From assembly GCF_000524195.1 (NCBI RefSeq), contig NW_020170390.1, positions 900,824 through 964,823 of the forward strand: 64,000 bases of DNA. The letters run 5' to 3'. Shown here piece by piece: positions 27,701-41,200 of this stretch. Position numbers and translations under genes: made by a program. The stretch's first letter is position 1. Each line of letters opens with the position of its first letter. The DNA is from Echinococcus granulosus (lineage: Eukaryota > Platyhelminthes > Cestoda > Cyclophyllidea > Taeniidae). The notes beneath the pieces are model-generated. The model was given only the letters and a program-made list of their open reading frames with translations, had not been told where the DNA came from and did not search any database.

Positions 27701-30700
27701 CGCATCAACGGTAACGCCCAACTCGGGAGTGTACTTATGTTGACTACTGACAAACCATTTCAGCCTTACGAAAAAACCAGAAAAAACAAAATTCACCTGT
27801 CACTATGGTACATACTGAGTACACACCATTCTAAATTAAGAAGTCAAATTTTCAGTCCTGAATCATTTTTTTACACTTGTCACAAGCAGATTCAAAATGG
27901 AAAAGACTTCAATCCATAGGTTGAACGGGAAAAGCATACATCTGCCCCGTGTAGCATTTTTCGTTGCATTTAAGGTAGTTGCACGGATTTGTGGCTAAGC
28001 GACGCTGCTTATCGCAAGTACTAGTGTCGCATTCTTTGACCTCAATTCATCACTGCAGCAATCGATGAGCGCAATTCTCAATGCACAAATCGATGTGGAT
28101 CGATAATAATGAGGTAAAGGGGAGCAGAATTGCTTTACCTCGTCACTTTGTTCAGATCTCCTAACAGAAGAACCTCGTTGCTGAAATTAATTTAAAACCA
28201 ATGGAATGCATACTAGTTCTGGAGAGGTGAAATTTGAATGATGAAAGATTTTACACAAATGCTTCGAATACGAGTGCTCTTGTAAATTAGCCTGATACCT
28301 AAAGTATTCGACTGAAGGTTTTGGCCAACACTAGACAAAGCTTAATGCAAACCATGTTTGAAGGGATACGGCAACACTCTTAAGCAAACCTGAAATTCCT
28401 GTAAATCGTCAGAGGCTTGGGTCTCTTCTGAAGATTTTTGGGCTGACTCCTACGAAATTTGAAAAGTCAAATTGAAAGGCATTTTCAGGAACACATTGTA
28501 AAAGCCAGGGTAGAACCCAAACCTGTTTTGAAGGTCCAGATTCCGCAGACCCACGGCCTGTTTGCGAGACATTCTCCTGGGAAAGAAAGGGGACAGGGAG
28601 ATTAGAATTACATTGAGGTTATGACAGTGAAGGGTTTAAAAAGATCAAAACTTGTCTCATTTAGTTTATCAAGCATAAAACGGAGCAAATATTAGTCCAA
28701 AAAAATCAACCTGGCCAAAAAATCGTATTAAATTGCACAATGGACCACATGAAAGCAAAAATATCTGGGTGCTAAGGCATGCATAAAAGGGCACCAGTAG
28801 CCACATCTCTGAAATTCAGTTTAGCATGTAAAACGAAATTGGGCTATCTTATAGGTATTACTAAAATCATTTTCCAGACGATTTATAAAGTTTTTTTCCC
28901 CAAAAAGTAACTCAAAAATTGATAAGTCCATTTAGGAGATTTTGATAGATTGTTATTTGAAACCATCGTTGACACACCAGTTGGAACAAGGGCTTGATGC
29001 CAAAGAATGTCAAGCTTTGCAAATGATAAATTAATTTAGCATAAATATTACTGTACACAATTATGTTGTAGCAAGAAAATTTCAATCAACTGCCAGTACA
29101 TAGCAAAAATAAACCACTAGAGAGGGACCTGTGTGCAAAACTTGGATATCCAGACTTGAGGAAATGCTAGTCCTGTCATAAACTGACCCATAAGCACTTC
29201 GATTATCTAGCCTGTCAAATTCTGCCGATAAGTAAATGTGATGGTTCTTAGTAAACGAAATTAAAAAAAAAAACAGACACCTCAGCGGCAAATCTGTTTA
29301 ACAGTAAAACTCATATTTTATAAGGATACGAAATACATCAAAAAAACACTCCGGCGAGGTGACTTGGCATTGATTAAACTAGATATGCCATTAGAAACTG
29401 CTAGGCAGTATTTGTTTATAGAGGTGGGTACGAAAAACAATCGACTACTACAAAGTGACATCACACATCCCGGGCTTACTAAGAGTTCGGACAATAACAA
29501 TTCACGCGGGTTAACTCTGGAGATAATTAGCTACACGCGTGCGGGTTCAATCAAGATATACTCCTATGTGGTGCAGATCACTCAAAAGGTTTCGTGTTAA
29601 TGGAAGGCAAAGATTGGTGATAACGTTAAACAGATCGGTAGCTGGATGAGCGGAAAGATTCAGCAGTTATGAGATTTACCCTCAGCTAAAAGTGATGCTA
29701 ATTAATGCAAGTGATGCACTGCATTTGATATACAGTAAGACTGAAAAATTATTTAACGGATTTAAAACGCGTTCAATTATAAACGGAATTCTAAATTACT
29801 CTTGCAACGTAGTCAAGATTTATCGCAAAGAAAGCCAGGATGGTTACATCTTCAGAAATCTATGCACTTTCACACATATCCATGCCATAAATTGAGAAGC
29901 AGAATTTAGGAAGGAGCATCTAACTTTAAAAAATTGCGTCAACAAACCTCGGGTACTTCAACAGCTTCCAGCTCTTCATTTGATGACTCCGAGGTCTCTC
30001 CATCGGTATTACTTGTAGAACTAGCAGCTGGGGCTTCAAATGCATCCTTGCTGTCTCCTGTTTCCTCTTCCTCCTCCGATGAGTCCACCGTCTGATGGCA
30101 GAAAACAGAGAAGTTCAAAGTCAAAAGCTCAAACCATCAGTTAGTTTACAACTTCCGTATTGTAATTGACGTTATTTTAAGATTCATTTTTGCTGAAGTC
30201 GGCGAAATCAGCTTCCTCAACAGTTATTTTTCTAACACTATGAAACGAGTAAACCCAACAATACAAACTGTCTTTAAAGGTGAAACAAAACAACAGTAAA
30301 AAAACGCACCTCTTGATGTGGTTCAACCATAATACACAAGCCTCCGTCCATGTGCTCTTCCCTGCCATTCTCATGTCCAGAGTTTACATCTACAGGTTGA
30401 TCATCGTCGACCTGTTCGGAAACGACATAAACAAGGTCATCTTTAGACCAAGAGGATATGGGCACAATCAAAATTGGATCTGAAATGAGTGGATCGGTCA
30501 CAGTGAATGTCTGATTCATCATGCAGGAAGGGTGCATGTGAAGGAAGAGCAAGCGGAGTGAGATTTGTTTGATGTTAATAATCAGTGAACCCGCGTTGAT
30601 TCACCAAAAAATACACGTATAGGAGGATATATGTATAAAGCAGTAATTAAAAGGCCCGCATGAATGTATGTAAGTGAAATTAATCAAGATAATAACACAA

Positions 30701-33700
30701 TAAATGATTTTTAATAGTGATCACCGGCAGGATTCCCATGGCACAAGCAGCACAAGTGAACCAGGAGTTTGTGTCATTGACATTGACGTACGTTTTTTAC
30801 AGTAAAGGGGTTCGAAATGAGAAGTGGGTAAAAAAATTTGAGTCACTTGGAAAAATAATGTACTAGCACTAAACAAAACTTTAATCAATATTCGAATAGG
30901 CTCAAGTGAAGAGACCAAAACAACGTGAGTTAAAAACAGACCTTTAGATCAACAGTAAGTTGGTATTGACCATCATCCGTTGAAGTGCTATCCTCAAGGT
31001 TTTCAGGGTTCCCATGTTCCCCAGCTCCAGGACCATTACCTAAAAGGAAACGAAGAAGAGTGGTAAAGAAAGTCCATCCTGTCAGATGAAGCCCTCATAA
31101 GTAAACAGCAATTCTTGCTACCTAAAAAAAAGCCGTGCACATCTACCAACAAATCCATCAAAATCAAAAAAGACAAGAGGACACAGTGATAATGCATGCA
31201 AAAATTTGCAGCGAAAACGCTTGTTGGACCAACCTCGGGTCAGTGGATATCAACAACTCCAGTCAATTCACCTTGAGTCTCATCCTTGCTTCCAAGGTGA
31301 ACATCAGTGGCGCCTCGCCAGGCCCCGCCTCGACGAGACGACCTGGAACCGCGCATGTTACCTCTGCCATGGGGTCCACTGCGTGGTCTCTCACCGGTCT
31401 GGTTGTCTGAACGTCAATCATTCGCAATCTCAGTGTCAGCACAAAAGCAAAGCTCCTTACTGTGCGTCACAAGGGTGAAGTCTTTAAACATCGCATGTGA
31501 AATAATGCAACAACTTCTATTGTAGTTACAGCATGTTATCAGCTGCTTCCGTCACGTTTAGTGTGGGCACGAAAATACTCTGCCAAAAATGTCAACAGAC
31601 AGCTGTATTGTTCTAAGCCAGACAAGTTGCTATCCACGACAAGCGAATGAGTGTAGTACAGGATACATTTAGATGTAGCGTCTTGACAGCACGCATATAT
31701 GAAAGTGCATATGAAAATAGTTGTCAAGCCATTTAGTCCACTAAGCCAGCACAAATATGAGCGGCGCATTAAGCGGCAGGACTTTGAGCTAATGCACAAA
31801 AATAGAGGTAAAAGTGAATCACCATATGTGTTTATCCAAAGCCTATTCACGTATTTCACATACTTAAGTTAATGCGAACAATGGAATAGAAAAGTTGCAA
31901 GTGCAAGCCAGCTATGCATATGATCAGAGCTGCGAAGCATGACAACGGCCAATGGAGATACACTACAGCAACCCAAGTGCCTCCGAAACAAAAAAGTAGT
32001 CTTAACACTACTCCTGGCGCAGACATTCCATAAAGAGAACGCGATATCTTGGTATGCAAAGCTTTTACAATAAAAAATTCATGCAATGGTTTTACTTAGA
32101 TTAATAGAATGGCTGAAAGTCATATGAAGAGTGTTTAAATCTGTTGACGTTAATTTAGAAAAAAACGACACCCAGATAAAATCATCGCCAACAAATAACT
32201 CTTAGGAATTGTAGCCATCGAATTGCAAATAAATATTTTGAAAACACAGCTTTAAAAGTCTACTTTGCAATCACTTAAATACAAGTCAGATGGTGTCACA
32301 AACGGGATGAGCACGATTTTCTATTTACGGTATTATGAGCTTTGTAAACTGTCAAGATCTGATGAGAAGCCAAAGAAGCAATGCCATACTAGCATAAGAC
32401 TAACAATGAATGACAGAGCAAAATAGCCACCTCACATTCCCAGAAATCTTGACAGAATGGATCTAAGTGGACATAGGAGCTTCCTAATTGAAAACTAAGC
32501 AGGAATCTCCATAAAATAAAAAGGGGTTGAAAAATTCCAGAAATATACAAAATTCAAGGCTAATTTAGTATCAATTTAGCTGAGATGAATAATATGAACT
32601 GGGTATGAAAAGGGATACTTGTCCTCCATCTGATGCAGCAAAGCTTGTTCTTCTTTAACAAATTCAAAAGCAACTACGCTTGTTTATGGAATCGACATAC
32701 CTCGATCATGAACAATTCCATTATCTGCAACTCGAAATGAAGCCGTCGTATCATCACCAGCACCACCTCTTCGACGCATTTTGCGGCCTCCATTGCTTAG
32801 CCCCCCACCACCACCACCGCGCCGAGCGCTAGAGCTTCGATTCCATTCACCCCTCCTTCCAATATTTCCGCATTGTACTGCTTTTGCTGTCAGGATGGGG
32901 AAATGAAAGCGGAACGGTACATAAGTCAAACAGATATCCAAATATAATGCAATATCTCATTTACAAGTACTAGGATAAGGAAATAAATAAATGAACAAGT
33001 AGGATTTGTATCTGCTCGAACACAGCTTCCAATTTCATGCATTGCAAGCTCAAAAAAACATCAAACTAAACACGCTCACCTAACATCTTGGTGCCATAAC
33101 CTTTATCAACTTACAAAATATATTTTCGAAACCAAAAAAGTAAACTTGTATGCCAAAAATAGAAAACACCACTGACGCTGATGCTCATCCTGAAATCTAA
33201 AATCCGTTGGAATTCCAGAGGCATCGGGTTTCCAGTCCAGAGGCAACATCGAGGGCTCAGGAATATTAGCTAACCCCTCTCGGAATGAAAAAGACCGTTG
33301 CCTTCCTGATGTTTCAAAATGGTTTCGAGATCGACTAAAGGAGATCATATATGCCGTTTAAACAAGTAATTAATAACTGCTTTCGATTTCACAAAAGTGC
33401 TGGAACGTATGTTTACAAAAAAATTCAAACACCTCCATTGGTAATTACACCATTTTTTTCACGCGACAATGCGAACTACTATCGTAACTTTTTTGGTACC
33501 TAGTCGTTAATTTTGATGAAAGGTTAATAAGTCACGAAGACAAAGAAGATAATGATTACATTAACATACCTTGATGTGTCGGTAGGATGTCCATTGTTTA
33601 CAGATTTGAAGTTGGACTTTAACGGTGGTTGTGGGTGGATGACACTGTGACCCCGGCGATAGATCAAAGAGGCATTCGAATTGCGGCACCGGTCATTGGA

Positions 33701-35314
33701 CACTTGAATAATTAGCCCATCATTGTATCGAGTGAGATGGACTTTTCGCTCGCTTTCCGTCTCGTAAGAGAGGTTTTTGTATCCACCTCTAGGCCGGCGA
33801 GGCCCATCAAATCGACGAGGCTCCTCACCTTTGCTGTCTAGATGCCAGAAAAGTATTATCTTCATTACGATCATTGTGATAGAAACAATCTACCTTGAAC
33901 TGTTAAACATGTGCAACACCAACGCCTTGTAGCACAGGTAGTATGCAACTAGCTGCCTTGTGATTTCGAAAATAAGTCAACAATACCATATTCGTGCCTG
34001 AGCAACTACTATTGCATGTGAATACGTAGAATCTACTAATGTGCAAAGTCTACAAAAAATGAAAACAATTCGCAGAAAATTATTTCATTGCAGATATTTA
34101 CTACACCAAGCGCAATGCTAGGATTCCACATTTAATGTCATATTAACATTAGATATATGGAGTTTCAGCAGTAAAAATCGCAGGAAATTCAGCAAGCACA
34201 TTACCAGTGGTTTGTCAATAGCCTGCAATTTATCTCAAGTCAAACACCAAAAATAATCCTACGGTAAGAGGTAACAAGTCGCGCACCCCCCACCCTGCGT
34301 CAATAACTTAGCTTCAAAAACAACGTGAAGAGTAACAAGGTATAACATATTTCAGTTGTATTTAGATTATTTTCGCTATCGGTTCGATAACAGATATCAG
34401 TTAACACGTTCTGATAAGATAGCAGCGACTACATTTACAAAACAGGGAACTTATTAAGATGAGTAGGAGCAGTTGGTCACGATGCAAATCCATCTGTGCT
34501 ACCAAAGGTCACCGATGCTCGATTACATACGCCACAATATACTCGTAGTCAAAAAAACTGTGCCAAACCGGACACGCTGCATAATAAATACGATTCCGCT
34601 TTCGTCAGTTCCAACTTAAACTGATCCAAGACCACTAAAGCATTTGCAAGGGAAGGCTAATAACGAAAAGTATTATGATGAAAACTACTTTCTAATCCAA
34701 ATGAAATTATTCCTCAACAGGAAATTTGCTGCTGCATTCTAGTTTCAGCTGTAAAAAATAAGATTCCACAATAAAATTAGGAAGCATACAGAGTTCCAAA
34801 GATGAACCAAACAATGTCCAAAGTGGAAGAGATACTCGCATTTATCCGATTATGTACAACAAAGGGATGTTCAATAAAATTCTGCCTAAACTTCCATAAA
34901 AACCTATCAGAAAGTGGGATAGGGAAAGATTATTGGAGAAATAAATGCATATTACGCACACCGCACAAGTGGGTAAGCAGTATTATTAAAAGCACCAGCT
35001 TAGGCTAATGCTATTAGAGCAAAAGATGAGTGGACAAAATGGAAACCTATGGGGGGCAAATCGAAAAAAGTACCAATTCAACAAAAATAGATGCGATTGA
35101 TGTCAAAAATTTAACGAAAGCAACTACAAATATACTAATGAAGTTTGGACAAAAAAATGAAAAAGTGAAAGAAAACGTACCAAAACGAACGTCACCTCGT
35201 ATTCGACTAAAAAGTTAAGACAGATAAATTGACGAAAATAAACATCCTCCACCATACAACTTCGGCAAATGGAAGCTTACGTTTCGGTCGTGTGACTTTT
35301 CGCGCGTTCTTCAT
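24751..35314 (-). CDS. RGG-box protein with micro-exon-encoded acidic Ser/Glu tail
   Basis: Exons (5' to 3'): 35281-35314 (tentative first exon, MKNARKVTRPK), 33570-33837, 33177-33334, 32701-32877, 31272-31406, 30942-31039, 30310-30411, 29948-30091, 28523-28576, 28390-28449, 28139-28180, 26844-26885, 26645-26698, 26295-26339, 26073-26126, 25375-25434, 25019-25099, 24751-24921 (stop TAG). They sum to 1779 nt in one frame, 592 aa. The N-terminal half is basic and Arg/Gly-rich (FDGPRRPRGG, ARRGGGGGGLSNGGRKMRRR, GPHGRGNMRGSRSSRRGG), typical of RGG-box RNA-binding proteins. From about residue 290 it turns acidic (DSSEEEEETGDSKDA) and Ser/Thr/Glu-rich. The tail comes from successive phase 0-0 exons of 42, 45, 54, 60 and 81 nt. 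No KH or RRM domain is visible. It resembles the disordered C terminus of FMR1/FXR-type proteins only in composition. RNA binding is inferred; the family is not recognised. Further micro-exons may have been missed. Confidence 0.72.
26073..26885 (-). repeat. Tandem duplication of a micro-exon pair with flanking intron
   Basis: Two copies of a unit made of a 42/45-nt exon plus a 54-nt exon. Exons 26844-26885 (GPLHESEVSKISEE) and 26295-26339 (KLSHESSEKSKTSED) are 549 bp apart. Exons 26645-26698 (RMSQTNTPMEFTKADSKR) and 26073-26126 (KTPQAETPPEITEACSIQ) are 572 bp apart. The peptides align (for example QTNTPMEFTKA with QAETPPEITEA). The donor flanks also match at DNA level: GACATTATACATCTTCAGAT against GACATTGTACCTCTTCAGAT. 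A third, decayed copy of the 54-nt exon may lie at about 25557-25595, where the acceptor is lost. Confidence 0.7.
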
Positions 35315-38220
35315 GCCGGTATGATTTCATAATGTTGGAACCTGGAGCTTAAAAAGTACACTGCATCTTAAGTCAAATAAAGCACACAAAAGTGGTTCTC
35401 ATAGGGTCAGAAGCCTCCAAACACCTAGGATACCTCAAGACACTAAGCTGAAGCAAACCAGACTCATCGATTATCATTAAATTCACGAAAAAATGCATAG
35501 AAAACTCGTTTATATGCATGTAGGAGTCCTTGACCCAACTAGCATTGGGAGCCAAGTGAGATAAGTATTGAGAAAAAACTCAATAGTTATGTTAACCACT
35601 AAGTATCGGAACACTACCGTCAGAGCCACCTGACTCCAGAAGAGGACAAGCAAGTACCAATTCAGCGTGTACATTTAAATGAAACAATTTAAGATAAGCA
35701 AAAAATGGTAAAAAGTCTAATTACATATGTAAGTATGGCGATAATAACGAATGGTGTGAAAACATACGAACAAAGAACCGGTGCACTAACTGTAAAGAAG
35801 ACCAAAAGTGGTAGAAAATACAGCGAAGTAGGAGAATGACTCAAGCAAAGTGCTCATAAAACTTATAAATCCCAAGGCGCAGTAGCTAGCCTCCTTTTAC
35901 GTTTAGTGCACTAAAATTAAGTAAATTAAGCAGGGACGGTTTCGAACGGGGAGCCACTCCAATTTTACGAGTGAGAGTAAAAAAACCAATGGGTAAGAGG
36001 AATATATGAGGTTTCCCAGCAGGTATGTTCACAAATTACCCAAAATATACTGGTTTCGAAAGGCCGCGAATAATCTAGGCAATGCAAACCGAGGAACACA
36101 AAAATAAGTAAAAATTTCGGTGCAATAATAGGCTAAAAGCAAAACAAGTTATAGTGACGTTAGGTGAGACAACAACTATCACTAACATTCAGCCGCTTTA
36201 AATTTGGTTTGGAAAAGACAAACGCAGCCAAAAATCGCAGAACAAAGCATAACAAGGCCATCAAAATGGAAAGACAACATTTTAACAGCCATCGCCAACT
36301 TGACCAATCAAAATCCGGTACTATAGACCTTGTAATTATAGTGGTTTCGGAGGCCTACTCGACGCGAATTAGGGAGTTATGTGCCAAACAATGCTTACAG
36401 TATAATTGGAGATGCACTTAAATTTTGAGTATTTTTTCCCCTTTAATATTTTATTCACTGCAATATTAGTTTAGACCTCTCACATAATTTCGGATAATGG
36501 ATAGTGTGTAATGCTACATGACAGCGCGCAGAAGGCTTTTGATAAGTGGTTAAATAGCGCAGAGCAAGGATAACTTTGCTAGTGGGTGGACTTTGGTGCC
36601 TTTAAATGCTCCAGCTTACCCCGATGGGAAAAAGAAGTCCAACTGGACAAAACCACCGCTTTTGTTTCACATTGCCAAGACTGCAGTAATCCTGGACGCG
36701 ATAACTCGCGGCTTGAAAGGTTATAGAGAAACCTGACTCAACGATAGATATGCATCACGATAGGCGATAAACGCCGGCTCCTACGATCATGCGAACTGAC
36801 CACAACCTACGATACGGCAAACTCGGGCATCCATGTAGTCGCATGAGGTCGCCATACCACGCTGGGGGAAACATATCTGACAGGAATCCTAGAAGGCCGC
36901 TAATGCGGTCCAAAACCCGTACCACCGACCGAGAATGTAAACCGTAAAAATCTAAGCGCCCGCAGAGCCAGAGCCAAGAAAATTGTCGACGCACAACAAC
37001 ACAAGAGCGCAGGGGAAGCCAACCTGCTGCAAACGTCACCAGAATGACTCAATTGTCCGCCCAAGCCATTCCCAAACATTAGCGAGTGCAACGCATGTTA
37101 AGTGCGACTTCCCTCAAGGAACATCCACTTATGTGCGGATATGATGCCGGAATCGAAGGTAAGAACGCATTGACGGAGAGGCAACGTGGGGTACGGAATG
37201 CATCAAATTTATCAGCCTCTAAAAATCAGTAGATACCTCAATACATTTTAATGGTCCCAAAGCTATTCCACAGTTGACCATTAAGGTCCGGAACTTTAAA
37301 AAAAAGATGTGGTATTCAAAAGAGGGGTATGAGGTTCGACACAGAAAGCCTAGAATCCAAATTAGTAGTCGTTTGGCGATAAATTCTTCAAATAATATGC
37401 ACGACTTCACAAGAGGTAAGCCTCAAGATCCGTGCATCTCTGTTTTCTCGTCCACTAACTTACTCCGCAGCCTTTCATCCAGATCCCTCTTATATTCCCA
37501 ATATGGTACTTTGTCAGAAACACTCATGGACACATTCCTAGTTTGACAAATAAGGCTGAAAACAAAATCCAACAATTAAAAATGTCCCGTACTTTGCTAA
37601 TGATCCCGCAAATAAACCAGCCATAATCGACATAGCAACTGCATTCTTTGCATTAGCTAAAAAATAAGCACAATATTCAGCATACCCCTTAGAATGAAGT
37701 CAAATGTCCCAACTGCGGAACCAACGGATATCCCGGATAGGAAGGTAAATTTGCCGCAACCCCTGCCCATTATCCCGCGCGGCTAACACCGAACCATCCC
37801 AAACAAAACTTCTGTTTCTATTGATTACAGGTGAAAAGTGGTAAGCAGCTATATCCGTAAGACGTTGCTTTAAAGCTAATACATTTTAGTGAATTGTGTG
37901 GTGTATAATTATTTCTAACTACTACAGTCTAATTACTGAGCTAAGCAGCCATTTGATCAGATTTCTATGTAGTAACAACAATTGTTTTTCAAAGTTTGTA
38001 GAAAAACTTTCACATTTTTTAGTTACTGTATTTTTCTTTTTTTCATTTGGTTTAGTAATAAACTTTTTAGGCAATCTCGTGGGAAAGGAAAGCTTTCACA
38101 AGCTCTGTAGAATTTTTATTTTTCCTATATATTCGTCTCAAGGCGACTGACGTATACAAATTTCTACGTCTCCTTCCATTGGTCTGTTTAATTCCTGCAT
38201 CTAAAAGGGGTGTAGTTTGG
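35315..38220. other. Intergenic region with a GC-richer island, no supported gene
   Basis: 2.9 kb between the tentative first exons of the RGG gene (minus) and RAB3GAP1 (plus), so it is a divergent intergen. Most of it is A/T-rich. A segment at about 36580-37150 is noticeably richer in G and C and carries overlapping short frames on both strands without family resemblance. A frame around 35380-35560 (plus) and a CxxC-type motif near 37703 (KCPNCG) hint faintly at decayed retroelement remains. None is strong enough to name. Confidence 0.4.
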
Positions 38221-41200
38221 ATGACTCACCGCACCTTTGGGGGTGGTCGAGTAGGTTGCCTTTTCAAGGAAAAATTGGTAAATTTATTTGTTTCGTGACT
38301 GACTGTTATTTTATCTTCCTTCTTTATTCCTTGTTGGTTCTTTCATGCACGGCGGCCTGATTAGCCTTCAGTACAATTGCTGGGCTTGTAAAAACTTAAC
38401 ATCCCATGCAATTTTATTTTGCTTAGTTGAATGTGTAGGTTTAAGATGTTAAAGGTAGATAACTGCACCTTTTAAGGCAATTTGTTTTCGAGTCAGCGCT
38501 CTCCTTTAGACGAGTGTGTAGACCATTTCAAATGCTGGGATGCATTTTTCACTAATGGTCAGTATTTGTACGCACCCGTTTATGTTTTTCCTGTGTGAAA
38601 TGTGTAAGTTTTGTCTTTAGATTTCTCCGTCCTTGTATAAAGTTTTAGACTTAGTATAATTGGTTTTTAATAACGTAATCGTCTCGCACTTAATTTTTTT
38701 TGCAGATTTTCCAATTGTGCGAATTCCTTATACATTTAAAGTCTTGTACAATCTTTGCATAATGCTTTGGAAGCTGTAATCTGAAGTCGTAGAATCACTA
38801 ATTCTGAAACCGTTTTACTTTCAGCCCGAGGATCGCTTCGAGGATTTCACAAATGCCACTCCATGGGAGAAGTGACTGCTGTTTTTACCTATTATCTTCG
38901 TTGTTATTCTAGATTTAATACAAAGCTCCAAATCATCTTACTGGATTGGCAAAAATCATCCAAGGATTCTCTGGTAGGTCTTTACGTAAACTGATTCACT
39001 GTAGTAGGAATTAATAAATTGATCCCTTTCCTTAAGCTATTAACTTAGCGATAACCATTGGATTTCATTTAGCTACATATTTTGGCTTTTCACGAACCTT
39101 GTCTCTGTCCGAAATTATGTTTGTTGTTGCGTCGTTTAACTACCCTTCTTACTTGCTGCTGATAATTGTTACTGTTAGGTGATCTCGGAGCCCATCTCAT
39201 CAGTCCGATGTTCAGTTGCCAGCTTTGATACATTTGAATTTAAAGTGGAACACTTCATTGTCCACTCGGTCGCATCAACAAGTATGTTGCATGTATCTAT
39301 TTTGTATGTGACATTTTCATCCCCTAGATAGAGTTGTTATTAATTGGTGCCATAATTTGCGATTCCACTGGTGAATTAAGAATTACTCGTCGGCAGAATA
39401 ACCATTTGCCCCTACTTTAGCATATTAGGATTGGGCATCTTAAACACGTCTTTTTCATTCAGGCCCTTTAAAGGCGGCTTGATTTGCATTGGAGTAATTT
39501 CTAAACCATATCTTTATTTACAGTTTTAATACAAAGTGGTTAAATTTAAAGATCGAATAGTCCAACCGTAGTCTTCTTTTACTATTCATTATTTAGTTCT
39601 ACTTATATTGTAAATGACGAAGTGAAGCACTTTCAACTATGATTCGCCTGAGTATTTTCGTTCACCGGCCCCACAAAGAGATGTTGGCACTTATGTGCTT
39701 TCTTGCCATAGCTGATATCCATCGTAAATAAAATAGGTATTTGTAACATTGCATTTGACTTTCGATTCTTCTAAATAACTTAATTCCTTCATCTCTAATT
39801 TCACTTCAGAGTACCTGGATAATGAGCTGACTAGGGTTCTCCTTGTTGCATCTTCGTAAGTCACCCCATATTATCGTGTTGACACTTCGTTATGGTTATG
39901 AACGGTACCATCTCCATTCACAGCTACGATCTTGACGAATTCATTTTGATCTCTCCGGCTGATCCCAAGGCTCGTCGATTGGTTGGAACTACCCGTATTA
40001 GATTGCTATTGAGTTCTATTGAGATGGCTCTTGCCGCATCTGCTTGGTGGGTCAATAACTAAACCCCTTTATTTCCTTTAGCAATGGCTTATTATATTTC
40101 ATAAGCTTAAATAAATTTAGAGGACTATCACTTCGATTCTTTTGAAGATGATGTATGGTGTTAAGGAAATAGCAGATTGTTTTTTGCCTTTTGTTACATT
40201 CACTTCTCTGGTCGAATTCCCTAAATGGATATTGCCCGCGAAGACAAGAAATGTCGGTAAAGTAAAACTGGGGTCCTGGATTTAATTGATAGAAATATGA
40301 AGAGCTGTCGTAGTGGTACTATACGCGGTATTTCTTTGCCTTATCTTTGTTACCCGACTTCATGCCCTGGACCAATCCGGACACTTTAAATCGAGGTACC
40401 AGGCAACTGGTTATGCTTGCGCGGAATGAAGAGTGGTGATTAGATTTATCATGGACAACGACGTAATAATCACTCCCTCATCTACTAAAGTCTTCAAGCA
40501 CAATTTGTGTGACGACGAGACGGCTGAAGTAAAACAGCTTATTTGCATCGACATTTCAAGGATGGCGATGTTTCTGTCAGTGGTGTTCTTGGCCATGGTC
40601 GTTTGGGAACGAGTGAAGGGGTTTCACGAATATTCGATGTATGGGAGCGCCTTATGGACACGAAACGTGTCGTAAAGTTGCACAAGTTGAGAATCCTCCT
40701 GGGGACGGTGGATAAACTCACTAAAGAGTGTGTGCATTTTTGGAAAGTTACCCCACACTGGACATCAAGACAATCCGCAGTTTTTTATCAGCACAGAAAA
40801 GTTGAGCGACGAGATGTAGCAGAATATTCTCCGATGGAACAGCCGTAGTAGTAAATCCTGCTGCGTTGAAGTTGCCCTTCAGGTACTGGTTAAACGTTGA
40901 GATGAGTGTGTAAAGGTACCAGGGGACTATTATAAACAAAAAGAGTTCTCAATCCCTTAAATCTTCTCTTTTTATAAATTCAAAAGCCTTATTTTGACTT
41001 AATATGAATCTTTCCTTAAGTTGGGCGTTGGCGGTTGGGAGTCATTAAATGGACACGTCGTAAAACTTGAGATCACTGTCGAACCCAAGACTTGTGCTGG
41101 CACAATTTTACCGGTTTCTTTATTATTCTGTGTCTACTGTGCTACAAGCATATCACATTTATTTCTTGAATCCAATGCATCTTCCTTGAATTCATTACTC

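Noticed and set aside
30412..30480. Extension of the RGG-gene exon 30310-30411 to an acceptor near 30480
   Set aside because: That start would need phase 1, while the previous exon ends in phase 0. The acceptor before GTCGAC fits.
32780..32825. GGT/GGG-rich simple repeat
   Set aside because: It encodes the Gly run of the RGG protein in frame and needs no separate repeat call.
35373..35560. Plus-strand sequence faintly like a reverse transcriptase segment (SEASKHLGYLK)
   Set aside because: Only one short patch resembles an RT, with stops on both sides. No catalytic YxDD-like motif is visible.
36755..37039. 94-codon minus-strand frame in the intergenic GC-richer island
   Set aside because: No recognisable domain and no splice context. 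The opposite strand is equally open, so it is not called a gene.
37700..37790. CxxC motif (KCPNCGTNGYPG) suggesting a retroviral-type zinc knuckle
   Set aside because: The His and last Cys of a CCHC knuckle are missing, and a stop codon follows immediately.
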